A DNA stretch of 64,000 nucleotides from Syntrophomonas palmitatica JCM 14374 (GTDB lineage Bacteria > Bacillota > Syntrophomonadia > Syntrophomonadales > Syntrophomonadaceae), in assembly GCF_001311885.1 (NCBI RefSeq), contig NZ_BBCE01000001.1, forward strand, positions 1 to 64,000. The letters are read 5' to 3'. This document shows positions 27,631-36,849 of the stretch, piece by piece; the first letter of the stretch is position 1; every line of letters begins with the position of its first letter. The translations under genes were made by a program, and so were the position numbers. The notes beneath the pieces were generated by a model, which was not told the origin of the DNA, ran no database searches, and saw only the letters and a list, made by a program, of their open reading frames with translations.

Positions 27631-28285
27631 CCCCTTAACAAATACTCCTCTGCCAGGCGCCCCGCGCTGCTGCTGCCTATCCTGTCAGCCCCGGCCTCAA
27701 TCAACCGCAGGGCAAAATCAAGTTCCTTGATGCCCCCGCTGGCTTTGATTTTCAGGTTATCCGGCTTATTAGCCTTTATAATTTCTATATCCTCCAGCTG
27801 ACCCCCCGGGTGGAAAAGCCGGTGGAGGTTTTGATGAAATCCGCCCCGCTGTCCCCAACCATTTGCGTAGCCCTGACCAGTTCCTGCGGGCTCAACAATG
27901 CGCTTTCCACAATCACTTTCAAGATAAACCTGTATTCGTTTTTAAGGTGCAGCAGGGCTGCAATTTCTTGAGCAGCGTTTATGTATTCCCGGTCCTTAAA
28001 TCTGCCGATATTCATAACCAGGTCCAGTTCCTGGGCTCCATCTTCAAGCGCCATCCTGGCTGCGTTTACCTTGGTCTCTGTCCTGTCGGCACCCAGAGGA
28101 AAACCGATCACCGTACATAGCTTAACCCCGCTGTTTGCAAGCAAATCCCGAGCTTGCGGCAAGCGGCAGGGATTAATACACACCGCGGCCATGCCATACT
28201 TTTTTGCTTCTTCGCACAGATGTTCTATATCCTTCTGGCTGCAAGCCGCCTGTAAATTGGTACTGTCCAAATAGGCAGGAAGCAT
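27621..28285 (-). CDS. deoC: Deoxyribose-phosphate aldolase (frame-shifted in this sequence)
   Basis: 221 residues once one G is restored in the run of six at 27802-27807. The first frame holds LDSTNLQAACSQKDI, VCTVIGFPLGA-like KLCTVIGFPLGADRTETK, ELDLVMNIG, and the Schiff-base Lys in DFIKTSTGFSTRG. The second frame resumes LEDIEIIKANKPDNLKIKASGGIK and ends with GADRIGSSSAGRL. It cleaves deoxyribose-5-phosphate to acetaldehyde and glyceraldehyde-3-phosphate. It pairs functionally with cdd, two genes upstream. Confidence 0.92.
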
Positions 28286-28293
28286 TTTTCACC

Positions 28294-29175
28294 TCACAAC
28301 CTGAAACCGAGCTGATTAAGGTTGCTCTCATTGTCACGCCAGTTTTTCTTAACCTTAACCCATAAATCCAGGTATACCTGAGTATCCAGCAAGCGTTCAA
28401 TCTCGTGCCGGGATTGTTCTCCGATACTTTTTAACATCTGCCCGTTTTTACCGATAATAATGCCTTTTTGCGAATCCCTCTCGGTGTAAATCACCGCTCG
28501 CAAGTAAACCTTGCCCGCAGATTGCTGTTTGAACTCCTCCACCTCTACCGCCAGGGAATGTGGTATTTCATCACGGGTTAAGATCAAGGCCTTTTCCCGA
28601 ATCAATTCAGCGGCAATAAAGGAAATCGGCTGATCTGTCAGGTCGTCCTGCGGGTAATATAAGGGACCTTCCGGCAGAGCCTTAAAAGTGGTCTCCAATA
28701 AACCCGGGAGGTTGGTACCCTGCCGGGCGGATAAAGCAATAATCTCCGCAAATTTCATCTGGTTGGTAAAGCTCTCGATAAAAGATTCCACCTGATCAGA
28801 TTCTACCAGGTCTATTTTATTTACCAGCAAGAAAACCGGTACTGACGCATCCTTAAGGTGGTTTATTACAAACTGTTCTCCTCCGCCGAACGGCCTGGTC
28901 ACATCAGTCATATAGTATATAATATCTACCTCTTCCAAACTGCGCGTTGATACCTTGACCATATATTCGCCCAACAGGTGCTGGGGTTTGTGTATTCCCG
29001 GGGTATCCACAAAAATTATCTGGCCCTGGTCACAGGTATAGATTCCCTGGATGCGGGTTCGGGTCGTTTGAGGTTTCTGGGTTACTATAGCTATCTTGGC
29101 TCCGATTATTGCATTCATTAATGTGGACTTTCCTACATTGGGACGGCCCACAATGCTTACAAACCCTGATTTCAC
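28294..29175 (-). CDS. era: GTPase Era
   Basis: 293 residues. G motifs: GRPNVGKSTLMN (G1), DTPGIHKP (G3), NKID (G4), SAR (G5). The C-terminal KH domain has IIIGKNGQMLKSIG. It binds 16S rRNA and aids 30S assembly at the membrane. It lies 8 bp upstream of deoC. Confidence 0.97.
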   Translation of the reverse strand: MKSGFVSIVGRPNVGKSTLMNAIIGAKIAIVTQKPQTTRTRIQGIYTCDQGQIIFVDTPGIHKPQHLLGEYMVKVSTRSLEEVDIIYYMTDVTRPFGGGEQFVINHLKDASVPVFLLVNKIDLVESDQVESFIESFTNQMKFAEIIALSARQGTNLPGLLETTFKALPEGPLYYPQDDLTDQPISFIAAELIREKALILTRDEIPHSLAVEVEEFKQQSAGKVYLRAVIYTERDSQKGIIIGKNGQMLKSIGEQSRHEIERLLDTQVYLDLWVKVKKNWRDNESNLNQLGFRL

Positions 29176-29189
29176 GATTAACCTCCTAA

Positions 29190-29573
29190 TTAACGCAAAA
29201 CAAAAAGCCGGGGTAACATCTCCTGTAAATTATATTCTTTGCTCCGGTTTTTTTCATCGGTAATAATTAGTTTGATTTCGGGAGCAAATTCGGCCAGAAC
29301 CTGCAGGCAGGCTCCGCACGGGTAAATAAACCCTTCCCCGCTGCCTGCTATGGCCATGGCAGCAAATTCCTTTATGCCTTCGCTTACGGCTTTAAATATT
29401 GCTGTTCGTTCTGCGCATACACTCAATCCATATGAAGCGTTTTCCACATTGCAGCCGGTGAAGACTTTCCCATCACCGCTCAGCAATGCCGCACCTACCT
29501 TAAACCCCGAATAGGGCGCATAGGCGTTTTGTTGTGCTTGCCGGGCTTTGGCTATCAGTTCCTCATTGGTCAT
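29190..29573 (-). CDS. cdd: Cytidine deaminase
   Basis: 127 residues from ATG 29573 (GGAG site before it). The zinc motif is complete: CNVENASYGLSVCAERTAIFKAV with Cys-Ala-Glu, and PCGACLQVL with the two further Cys. It deaminates (deoxy)cytidine to (deoxy)uridine. It lies 14 bp upstream of era. Confidence 0.95.
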   Translation of the reverse strand: MTNEELIAKARQAQQNAYAPYSGFKVGAALLSGDGKVFTGCNVENASYGLSVCAERTAIFKAVSEGIKEFAAMAIAGSGEGFIYPCGACLQVLAEFAPEIKLIITDEKNRSKEYNLQEMLPRLFVLR

Positions 29574-29593
29574 AACACTCCGGGGAGTTAATT

Positions 29594-29776
29594 GCCACAG
29601 AATCACACAGATTTTACACCGATACACACAGATTATTTTTTAGTAATAAAAGGTCTATAAATGCAATCTAGCATAATCTATTTTCATCTTAAAAGTAATT
29701 AACTGTTTAGTGGATCTCCAAAACACCCTATCTGTGAACATCTGTATCCATATGTGGGTTGTGTCTCCTGTGGTTG
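29594..29776. repeat. Intergenic CACAGAT/ATCTGTG repeat region
   Basis: The gap between dgkA and cdd has GCCACAG, two CACACAGAT units on the left, and CTATCTGTGAACATCTGT plus CTGTGGTT on the right. It belongs to the same family as 41231-41312. No gene is supported. Confidence 0.5.
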
Positions 29777-29778
29777 AA

Positions 29779-30135
29779 TTAAAATATATGGGGGCCAAAG
29801 ATTATGAATCCCATTATTACTGCGTTGATGGCACTGAGCAGGACTGCGCCCGCCGCCAGGTTTTTCGCTGCTTTGGCCAGGGGATGGTATTCCAGAGTTA
29901 CCAAATCAACTGTTTTTTCTACGCTGGTGTTAATAGTTTCACTTACCAGGACAAAAAATATTGTTAAAATCAGCATTCCCCATTCTAATCTATTCAGTCT
30001 AAAAAGAAAACCACCCGAAACGGAGATTAATGCTGCCAGTCCATGAATTTTCATATTGCGCTGGGAAACAAACGCCTGGACCATGCCTGAAACAGCATGT
30101 CCAAAACTCTCCCCGAGATTACCGCTGCCCATCAA
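29779..30135 (-). CDS. dgkA: Diacylglycerol/undecaprenol kinase
   Basis: 118 residues, three membrane helices. SFGHAVSGMVQAF, then the signature ETINTSVEKTVDLVTLEYHPLAKAAKN with Glu/Asn catalytic residues, then AAGAVLLSAINAVIMGFIIF. In Firmicutes this family phosphorylates undecaprenol in the membrane. It starts 3 bp after ybeY. Confidence 0.93.
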   Translation of the reverse strand: MMGSGNLGESFGHAVSGMVQAFVSQRNMKIHGLAALISVSGGFLFRLNRLEWGMLILTIFFVLVSETINTSVEKTVDLVTLEYHPLAKAAKNLAAGAVLLSAINAVIMGFIIFGPHIF

Positions 30136-30137
30136 TT

Positions 30138-30608
30138 CTACCTTTCCAGTTTTACGGAATGCATGATCTTATCTTCCAGATTGCGCATGAGTTTTTTCTC
30201 ATCTTCGGTTTCATGATCATAGCCCAATAAATGCAGCATACCATGAGCAACCAGATACCCCAGTTCCCGGTTCAGCGAGTGTCCATACTCCTCGGATTGC
30301 ACCTGAGCCTGTTCCAGCGAAATGACAATATCGCCCAGTACGTTTACATCACCGCCGAAATCATAGTCGGGTTCATCTTCACCTAATTCATTCATAGCAA
30401 ATGATAAGACATCTGTCGGACGGTTCTGCTGGCGGTAAATAAAATTCAATTCCTGTATATAGCTGTTGTCAACGACCATAACGCTGACCTCAGTATTTTT
30501 CGGCAGACGAACCAACTTGGCCACCGCATTGATCACAGTCATTATTACTTGCTGCATTTCCCTGGTGTATACTATCTTATTCTGCTGATTTATGATCATG
30601 GCCTCCAT
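30138..30608 (-). CDS. ybeY: Endoribonuclease YbeY
   Basis: 156 residues from ATG 30608, which follows GGAG. The zinc triad HGMLHLLGYDHE (H-x3-H-x5-H) and the NRPTDVLSFAM segment are diagnostic. It acts in 16S rRNA 3' maturation. It overlaps the end of the 7TM-HD gene by about 30 bp. Confidence 0.95.
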   Translation of the reverse strand: MEAMIINQQNKIVYTREMQQVIMTVINAVAKLVRLPKNTEVSVMVVDNSYIQELNFIYRQQNRPTDVLSFAMNELGEDEPDYDFGGDVNVLGDIVISLEQAQVQSEEYGHSLNRELGYLVAHGMLHLLGYDHETEDEKKLMRNLEDKIMHSVKLER

Positions 30609-32766
30609 GCTTTTCTCTCCTTTTTTCAAATTCCCGCACGATGATTTCCGGGTATTCTATGCGTTTATGGTATATACCCTCCAGCATCTGGCAGAATGAA
30701 CCGGCCACGGTGTCCAGGTCTTTAAATGTCAAGTCGCTGGTTTCTAATTGGCCATCGTTCAGCTTGTCCTTTATTATGCGACGAACCATATTTCTGATTC
30801 GTTCCGGATTGGGATCTTGCAGAGATTTAACCGCCGCTTCCACTGAATCTGCCAACATTACCAAAGCTACTTCCCTGCTCTGGGGTTTTGGTCCTTCATA
30901 ACGGAAATTTTCTTCGCTGATAGTGCCTTCACGGTCTTCTTCAAGTGCCCGGCTGTAGAAAAATTTGGCCAGGCTGGTGCCGTGATGCTGTTCAATAAAA
31001 TCTATGATAATCTGGGGCAGCCGGGCTTCTCGCGCCAGTTCCACCCCTTCACGCACATGTGAAGTAATGATTAAGGCACTTAAGGCCGGCGCTATTTTCT
31101 CATGCGGGTTTTCATAGCCGCGCTGGTTTTCTACAAAATAATCAGTTCGTTTTATTTTCCCTATATCATGATAATAAGAACCCACCCTGACCAGCAAGGG
31201 ATTAGCGCCTATGGGTTCAGCAGCAGCTTCGGCCAGATTAGCTACCATCAGACTGTGATGGTAGGTACCGGGCGCTTCTAAAAGCAGCTGCTTTAAAAGC
31301 GGATGGGTGGGATTGGCCAGTTCCAGCAATTTAATCATACTGGTAATGGAAAAGCTTGTTTCGAGATAGGGCAGGGCTCCTATCATCAGGACTGCCGACA
31401 GTATACCATTTACTGCCCCAATTATACCAGCTACTAAAAGCAAATGCAGGTTTACGTTGCCGCCAATAAGGGTAAGGGTAAAAATCGTTATTATATTAAC
31501 CAGAGCTATATATACACCCGATTTGGCCAGGTCTGAGGTTTGACTTAAGCGGTAAACCTGAAAAACGCCTACGGTGCCTCCTACGAAGGCTGTTATAGCG
31601 TAAAACAACTGGTTGCCTTCAGTTATCAAGCCCACATAAACCGCCATAATCATGGTCAGGAAATAGGCCAGGCGATTCTCCAACAAGATGGCCACCAGCA
31701 TTGAACCTGCCGCAACCGGCGCCAGATATCCGGTAAGCGCGTTTATTTCCGGCTGGTCGCCCAGTCTGATAATGGTTAAAACCCGGGTAATGGAAAGCAC
31801 TAATATGAATATTAAACCTATTAAGAGCATTAATGAGTCGTTTTCGTAAATCTTGCGGTAATAGCGCCGCAAAAAGTCAATGCTCAGCCAAAATGTCAGC
31901 AGTACAAACAAAGCGGAACCGACTAAAGTCAGAGGATAGCTGCGGCTGCGTTGAATGCCCAGTTGTTCTAATGTTGAAATCTGTTCCGGAGTAACCCGTT
32001 CACCCCGGTGCACAATAATTTCCCCGGCCTTTACGGTCTTCTGCACTGGTTTGACAGCATCCATGGCTTCTTTTCTAGCTTGATTGGTTGCCTCCTCATT
32101 AAACACCAAATTGGGTCTTAAGGAATTGATACAGATAAGCTTCATTATATCCTGGGCTTGAGGTACGAAAGCCAGTTGTCCGATGCTATTATTGACCTGT
32201 TCTTCCAGTCCGCCAATAGCCTCTTCAGTTACCGGCTGCTCCATAACCCCGGCCACGATACTCAAAGAGGTAAGCCTCATCTGCTCCAAATCCTGAGGAC
32301 GGGCATTAGTCAAATAACTCGCTAATTGAGAGCTGCTGTATCTGATTTTAAATTGTCCGTTATGCTTATTGCTATCCAGGAGTTCCTTTAGACGGGTTTT
32401 TGTATCCGGCGATGATGAAGCTAATATCTCATTAATAGCGGCAAAAAAATTATTTATCTCATCCTGGGTAGCAGTAAGAGCATACTTGTCCTCCTGGTAG
32501 ACCTTCTGCACCCGGGAGGCAGCCTGCTGTTTCAAGGTCATGGTCTGTCTCTGGTCAATTACCACCGCGGTAATATTTGATTGTATATCCTGCTGAGCAA
32601 CCTCATCAGGTTTCAACATCACCTGCTTGGGACTGAACTTGCTGAATAAAATCAAAATGGTTACGGCAAAGAAAAACAGTAGCCCCAGAACCTTTTTAGT
32701 GCTGGATTGTTTCAGGAATGTTAATAATCTGCGGCCTGCAATCACCAGGATACCAGGTATCTTCAT
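30577..32766 (-). CDS. pgpH: 7TM-HD family cyclic-di-AMP phosphodiesterase-like protein (PgpH type)
   Basis: 729 residues from ATG 32766. An N-terminal membrane helix and extracytoplasmic 7TMR-HDED domain (EVAQQDIQSNITAVVID...) are followed by seven helices at about 275-465. A cytoplasmic HD domain follows with SLMVANLAEAAA, GSYYHDIGKIKR, ITSHVREGVELAREARLP, IEQHHGT and VMLADSVEAA. PgpH-type proteins hydrolyse c-di-AMP. It sits between phoH and ybeY as in Bacillus (yqfF). Confidence 0.93.
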   Translation of the reverse strand: MKIPGILVIAGRRLLTFLKQSSTKKVLGLLFFFAVTILILFSKFSPKQVMLKPDEVAQQDIQSNITAVVIDQRQTMTLKQQAASRVQKVYQEDKYALTATQDEINNFFAAINEILASSSPDTKTRLKELLDSNKHNGQFKIRYSSSQLASYLTNARPQDLEQMRLTSLSIVAGVMEQPVTEEAIGGLEEQVNNSIGQLAFVPQAQDIMKLICINSLRPNLVFNEEATNQARKEAMDAVKPVQKTVKAGEIIVHRGERVTPEQISTLEQLGIQRSRSYPLTLVGSALFVLLTFWLSIDFLRRYYRKIYENDSLMLLIGLIFILVLSITRVLTIIRLGDQPEINALTGYLAPVAAGSMLVAILLENRLAYFLTMIMAVYVGLITEGNQLFYAITAFVGGTVGVFQVYRLSQTSDLAKSGVYIALVNIITIFTLTLIGGNVNLHLLLVAGIIGAVNGILSAVLMIGALPYLETSFSITSMIKLLELANPTHPLLKQLLLEAPGTYHHSLMVANLAEAAAEPIGANPLLVRVGSYYHDIGKIKRTDYFVENQRGYENPHEKIAPALSALIITSHVREGVELAREARLPQIIIDFIEQHHGTSLAKFFYSRALEEDREGTISEENFRYEGPKPQSREVALVMLADSVEAAVKSLQDPNPERIRNMVRRIIKDKLNDGQLETSDLTFKDLDTVAGSFCQMLEGIYHKRIEYPEIIVREFEKRREKHGGHDHKSAE

Positions 32767-32813
32767 GCCAACGCTCCTCATAAGAAGTGGCCAAAACTAA
32801 CTAACCGGATGAT

Positions 32814-33787
32814 TTAATGATTAAAATTTTCTATGGCTTCATAAGCCTCATAGGCATCAATAATTTTTTGCACCAGAGGATGCCTGATTACGTCTTCTTT
32901 GCTTAAATACTCGAAAGAAACCCCTTTGACCTGCCCCAGAATCTTTTGTACTTCAATTAAGCCAGAATATTCTTCTTTAGGCAAGTCTACCTGAGTAATA
33001 TCCCCTGTTATTACCGCTTTAGAACCAAAACCCAGCCGGGTCAAAAACATTTTCATCTGCTGAGGAGTTGTATTTTGAGCTTCATCAAGAATAATAAAGG
33101 CGCTGTTCAATGTCCTGCCGCGCATATAAGCCAAAGGTGCTACCTCAATAATATTTTTCTCCAAATAACGCTGGGTGACTTCTACTCCCAGAATATCAAA
33201 AAGGCTGTCATACAGAGGACGCAGGTAGGGATTTACTTTTTCGATGAAGTCCCCAGGCAGGAAGCCCAGCTTTTCACCCGCTTCAACCGCGGGTCTTACC
33301 AGAACAATCCTTTCCACATCACGGTTTTTTAAAGCATATACCGCCAGAGCCACTGCCAGATAGGTCTTACCTGTTCCCGCCGGCCGATGGCAAACACAAT
33401 ATCATCCCGGATGATAGCTTCAACATACCTTTTTTGCCCCAGGGTCTTGGCCTTAATGGCTTTGCCCCGTACAGTATTCAGGATAGAACCGGACAGAATA
33501 TCGCGATGTTGGGGCTTGTCTCCTCTTTGCAGCAGGTTGTGCATGTAATTAATATCATTAATAGTCAATTGTTTTTCACTGTCAATGAAATCAAGGATGC
33601 TGTAAATAAGTTCAACTGCAACATCTACATCTTCGCTGCTGCCCCTGACATATATCTCTGAACCCCGGGCATATAATTCCGCCTTGCAAATGCTTTTCAG
33701 ATGGCGGAAAGTCTCATCACCAATACCAAAAAATATGGCAGCTTCGCCATTATTCTTAATTTTCACCCGGGTTTCTTTCTCTGTCAA
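32814..33787 (-). CDS. phoH: PhoH-family ATPase (frame-shifted in this sequence)
   Basis: About 324 residues in two frames. The first has the N-terminal KH-like part ([18 protein letters not shown]) and stops just before the Walker A. Restoring one C near 33382 gives [22 protein letters not shown]. The second frame carries [17 protein letters not shown], the Walker [23 protein letters not shown] and the [15 protein letters not shown] sensor. TTG start behind GGAGG. Function in RNA metabolism is likely but not settled. Confidence 0.93.
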
Positions 33788-33879
33788 ATACCCATCCCTC
33801 CGTTAAGTATTCAGGATTTTATTTAGGCCATTATATCATATATATATGTGATATAAAAAGCCCCTGTGGTTTATTAGGA

Positions 33880-35088
33880 CTATGGCACCATATTTATCGG
33901 CTGTTTCTCCACTATGTTTTCATAACACTCCAGTGAGGCTTTGACCCGTATAATATCTTCACTGGGTGATGACAGTATTTTTATACGCATATTTATGACG
34001 GGCGCATTAGGTTCCAATTTTTCCCGCGCGTTATTTACTGCCTTTTGACGGGCGATTTTTAAAGCCTGTTCCTCAGTGTATTCCCGCACTTGCGGTATGG
34101 TTTCCTGGTACTGTACTTTATTAACGCCACATTCCCCCCATATTGTCCAGAAGGTTTTCCGGGAGGTCTTCTTTATGAAGTGTGCAAACGGTTTAGTTTC
34201 AGCACCAGAAAGCGCTATGCTGCCATAAGGAGTAATAATGTTATAGTAAGATTTTTTCCTGTGGCCGACCAGCAGCTTCTCAGTGCGCAGCTGGCATTCC
34301 CCATAGCCATCATGCCAGACCCGCGCTTTGACCTCCCCCCGGGCCTGAACAATATATGGTTCCGGTACTTCCTGTTCTTCTTCGGGCACATATGGACTTT
34401 TTTGGGGGACAACCACCCCGGAGATTAGTATATCCCCTTTTGATACCACATCCCCAGGTTTAACTCTAGCTTCGCCTTCCAACACTAAAATATCATCTAT
34501 AACCCCTTCCTTGCTCGCTACGATATGGCAAGGCCTGCCGTCCTGAAGAGGCAGAATTTTCTCAACCACCTGAATCTGCACCCTAACCCCTTTGATATCC
34601 AGTTTCACATAGGTAAGTTCACTGATATCCTGCAGTATATGCTGTTCTACCTCAGTTCGCCTAAAGTTCCACTTGGCCGCTCCCTGATAGACCCCGTGCC
34701 GGGCGGCGGTGAGAATAATTTTTTTGCTGTCTACCTTTTTATTTCCGGTTACATCAATAAACCATACAAATGAAGACAGCAGGTACAGAGCCATAATAAA
34801 CAACAAAGCGCCGCCTAAAAAGCCCATCCTTTTTCTTATGATATTGCCGTAGAAAGGCAGGCCTTTTTTTTCGGTAACATCCAATGCAAAACCATTTTCT
34901 TCAGCTATGGTCTGCAAGGCTTTGAAGGCACTGCTTCTTACCTTCAAGTTCAGATCCGGTCCATTTCGCTTGATGTCCCATATATATATCCCTCTGGCGC
35001 TGGCCATATTTATTACCTTTTCCTGATTCTTGCCGCCCAGCTTGACCCGAATGGTTCCCCCTACTTGCTCGAAGAGTTTATTGGCCAT
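33880..35088 (-). CDS. yqfD: Sporulation protein YqfD
   Basis: 402 residues. The N-terminal cytoplasmic part has the GTIRVKLGGKNQEKVINMASARGI repeat. One membrane helix (MGFLGGALLFIMALYLLSSFVWFIDVTG) is followed by a POTRA-like/extracellular domain with KVDSKKIILTAARHGVYQGA and GEARVKPGDVVSKGDILISG. YqfD is a SigE-dependent mother-cell protein. It lies 15 bp after yqfC. Confidence 0.92.
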   Translation of the reverse strand: MANKLFEQVGGTIRVKLGGKNQEKVINMASARGIYIWDIKRNGPDLNLKVRSSAFKALQTIAEENGFALDVTEKKGLPFYGNIIRKRMGFLGGALLFIMALYLLSSFVWFIDVTGNKKVDSKKIILTAARHGVYQGAAKWNFRRTEVEQHILQDISELTYVKLDIKGVRVQIQVVEKILPLQDGRPCHIVASKEGVIDDILVLEGEARVKPGDVVSKGDILISGVVVPQKSPYVPEEEQEVPEPYIVQARGEVKARVWHDGYGECQLRTEKLLVGHRKKSYYNIITPYGSIALSGAETKPFAHFIKKTSRKTFWTIWGECGVNKVQYQETIPQVREYTEEQALKIARQKAVNNAREKLEPNAPVINMRIKILSSPSEDIIRVKASLECYENIVEKQPINMVP

Positions 35089-35103
35089 TCTGAATCCTCC
35101 CGC

Positions 35104-35382
35104 TCAGTCCATATACTTAACGGTGTGAATTTCTCCGCAAATGCTCATCTCTTCAGCCATTAAGGCCTTAATTTCCAGGTTGTTTCCGTCAATCTCCAGG
35201 TATCCCCGGCTTAAGTTAATGCGCACTCGGTTAAGATTGTATTCGATAATGCCGCGGTGGTTTTCAAGATACAATTCATTTCTTCCGACTATGGTAAGTT
35301 TGGGAAGATCCAGTACCAGATCACGAGGAATTTCTAATAGTTCAGCCATGGCTTTACTTATGGCCTCCCGGCGTTTGTCCAT
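35104..35382 (-). CDS. yqfC: Sporulation protein YqfC
   Basis: 92 residues from ATG 35382, chosen because GGAGG is spaced 7 bases from it. The family signature is LLEIPRDLVLDLPKLTIVGRNELYLENHRGIIEY and INLSRGYLEI. It is encoded directly upstream of yqfD. Its presence supports a spore-forming host. Confidence 0.92.
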   Translation of the reverse strand: MDKRREAISKAMAELLEIPRDLVLDLPKLTIVGRNELYLENHRGIIEYNLNRVRINLSRGYLEIDGNNLEIKALMAEEMSICGEIHTVKYMD

Positions 35383-35412
35383 TACTATCCCTCCTGCCGA
35401 AGAAGTAATCAC

Positions 35413-35779
35413 GCAGTCTTGACCCGTTTATAAAATATATGCCCGCATGCAATGCTAAATGAACAAATTAGCCTCCGGGCGAGAAGCGTTATGGTTTTAG
35501 ATTGCCGCATGGCAGCGCTTCTCGCAACGACATTAGGTTGTTCCCGAAGGTAATCCTTTATTGTTTCATTGCCAGCACAGCGAAGTAATCTTTCCCAGCA
35601 ATGACAGGGCAGCGGTACTGCCGTTCACGATGACCTCTGCGATTGCCCCGCCCACGCCCCCGAGTACACTTATCCACAGCCATGCAACCATACTTTCCTA
35701 TACAACCAAAAAACCTCCTGGTAATCACCAGGAGGCTGCAAAAGATTTTTTAGTTTTAGGTTTATATCAACTGCTAAAC
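35413..35779. other. Gene-free stretch with a dispersed repeat and a terminator
   Basis: 35480-35640 contains diverged copies of the dispersed motif seen near 13970 (GCGCTTCTCGCAACGACA; CAGCGAAGTAATC; GCAATGACAGGGC). No gene is supported. The hairpin at 35714-35735 ends the stretch on the side of the small membrane gene. Confidence 0.5.
35714..35735 (-). terminator. Terminator after the small membrane protein gene
   Basis: On the minus strand CCTCCTGG-N6-CCAGGAGG followed by TTTTTTGG. Confidence 0.8.
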
Positions 35780-35887
35780 TTAATAAAATGTAACTGCTAC
35801 TATGCTGAACAAAAAGGACACAATGACCAGGCTTATGATGGCTATTACCACCCGGCGCTGTCTCTTATTTTGCATGCCTTTGTTCAT
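35780..35887 (-). CDS. Small membrane protein, 35 aa
   Basis: ATG at 35887 after AAGGGTGAG and stop at 35780. A basic start (MQNKRQRRVV) precedes one hydrophobic helix (IAIISLVIVSFLFSIVAVTF). It has its own ribosome site and a terminator 45 bp downstream, so it is likely a real mini-gene. It resembles the tiny basic-plus-helix membrane proteins of Firmicutes (such as DUF4044 or Prli42 types) but I cannot assign it. Confidence 0.6.
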   Translation of the reverse strand: MNKGMQNKRQRRVVIAIISLVIVSFLFSIVAVTFY

Positions 35888-35939
35888 AAAGCTCACCCTT
35901 AATCCCCCCAACTAATTATTCCGGGTTATAAATAATTTA

Positions 35940-35965
35940 AGCCTGGTAAACTGATTTACCAGGCT
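35940..35965 (-). terminator. Terminator after rpsU
   Basis: Perfect 11-bp stem AGCCTGGTAAA-CTGA-TTTACCAGGCT with an AT-rich tail. Confidence 0.75.
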
Positions 35966-36066
35966 TTCATTTTCCTAATAGCGCTTAAATTTCTGTAGTT
36001 TTACCTGTTCGTCTTCAGCCTACCCTTCAATTTACGTAAGTTGATCGTAAAAGGGAGCTTTAGCCC

Positions 36067-36243
36067 TTAAAATTTCTTTTTCTTTCGAGCAGCCTCCGAC
36101 TTCTTCTTCTTCTTAATACTGGGCTTTTCGTAATGGTCATGTTTCCTTATATCCTGCATAACCCCTGCCTTTTGACAGGAACGTTTAAATCTCTTTAGGG
36201 CGCTATCCAGGGATTCATTTTTTCCTACTCGTACTTCGCTCAC
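36067..36243 (-). CDS. rpsU: 30S ribosomal protein S21
   Basis: 58 residues, the standard length: [20 protein letters not shown], then a basic C-terminus ([15 protein letters not shown]). GTG start preceded by GGAGGGATACA. In Firmicutes it heads the rpsU-yqfC-yqfD region. Confidence 0.97.
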   Translation of the reverse strand: MSEVRVGKNESLDSALKRFKRSCQKAGVMQDIRKHDHYEKPSIKKKKKSEAARKKKKF

Positions 36244-36317
36244 TGTATCCCTCCCCTCATCCGATCAGGCTGAAAACGCCTTTATATTTTACTATCTAAT
36301 AAGCCCCCAGTCAAGGT

Positions 36318-36668
36318 TTAGCCTGGAGGCCAGCCGAAATTTCTTCCGCCCAGCAGGTGGTAATGCAGATGCATAACCGTCTGCCCGCCCATTTCACCAC
36401 AGTTATTTACGAGGCGGTAACCAGGTTCAGCAATGTTCAACTGGCTGGCCAGCCGGGCTGCCAAAAGCTGAATCTGCCCCAGCAAAGCAACGTGATTGAC
36501 TTGCAGCTCATTAAGTGAAGAGATATGTTCTTTCGGAATAATCAGTATGTGAACTGGCGCCGCCGGATTAATATCCTCAATAGCTATCAGCAGATCATCT
36601 TCATACACTACTTTGGCTGGCAAGGTTTTACTGGCAATTTTGCAGAATAAACAGTCTGCAGCGGTCAT
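36318..36668 (-). CDS. HIT-family hydrolase
   Basis: 116 residues. CLFCKIASKTLPAKVVYED at the start and the histidine triad HLHYHLLGG near the end, with LVNNCGEMGGQTV before it. It is an HINT-type purine nucleoside phosphoramidase. The ribosome site GGAGGTGAAAGT precedes the ATG. It lies between rpsU and mtaB. Confidence 0.95.
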   Translation of the reverse strand: MTAADCLFCKIASKTLPAKVVYEDDLLIAIEDINPAAPVHILIIPKEHISSLNELQVNHVALLGQIQLLAARLASQLNIAEPGYRLVNNCGEMGGQTVMHLHYHLLGGRNFGWPPG

Positions 36669-36849
36669 ACTTTCACCTCCTCCATAAACACCGGGTTTTT
36701 TTAAAAATATTTCATCTTTGATCCCGCAAGATAATCGTTCATTTAAAATAGCAAATATTCCTATCTATTTTATCAAAATATTTAATCCATTACAAAGTAA
36801 TTTTCGGATATTTTGCTTTGTAATGCACCTGGTCCATTTATTATCTGAG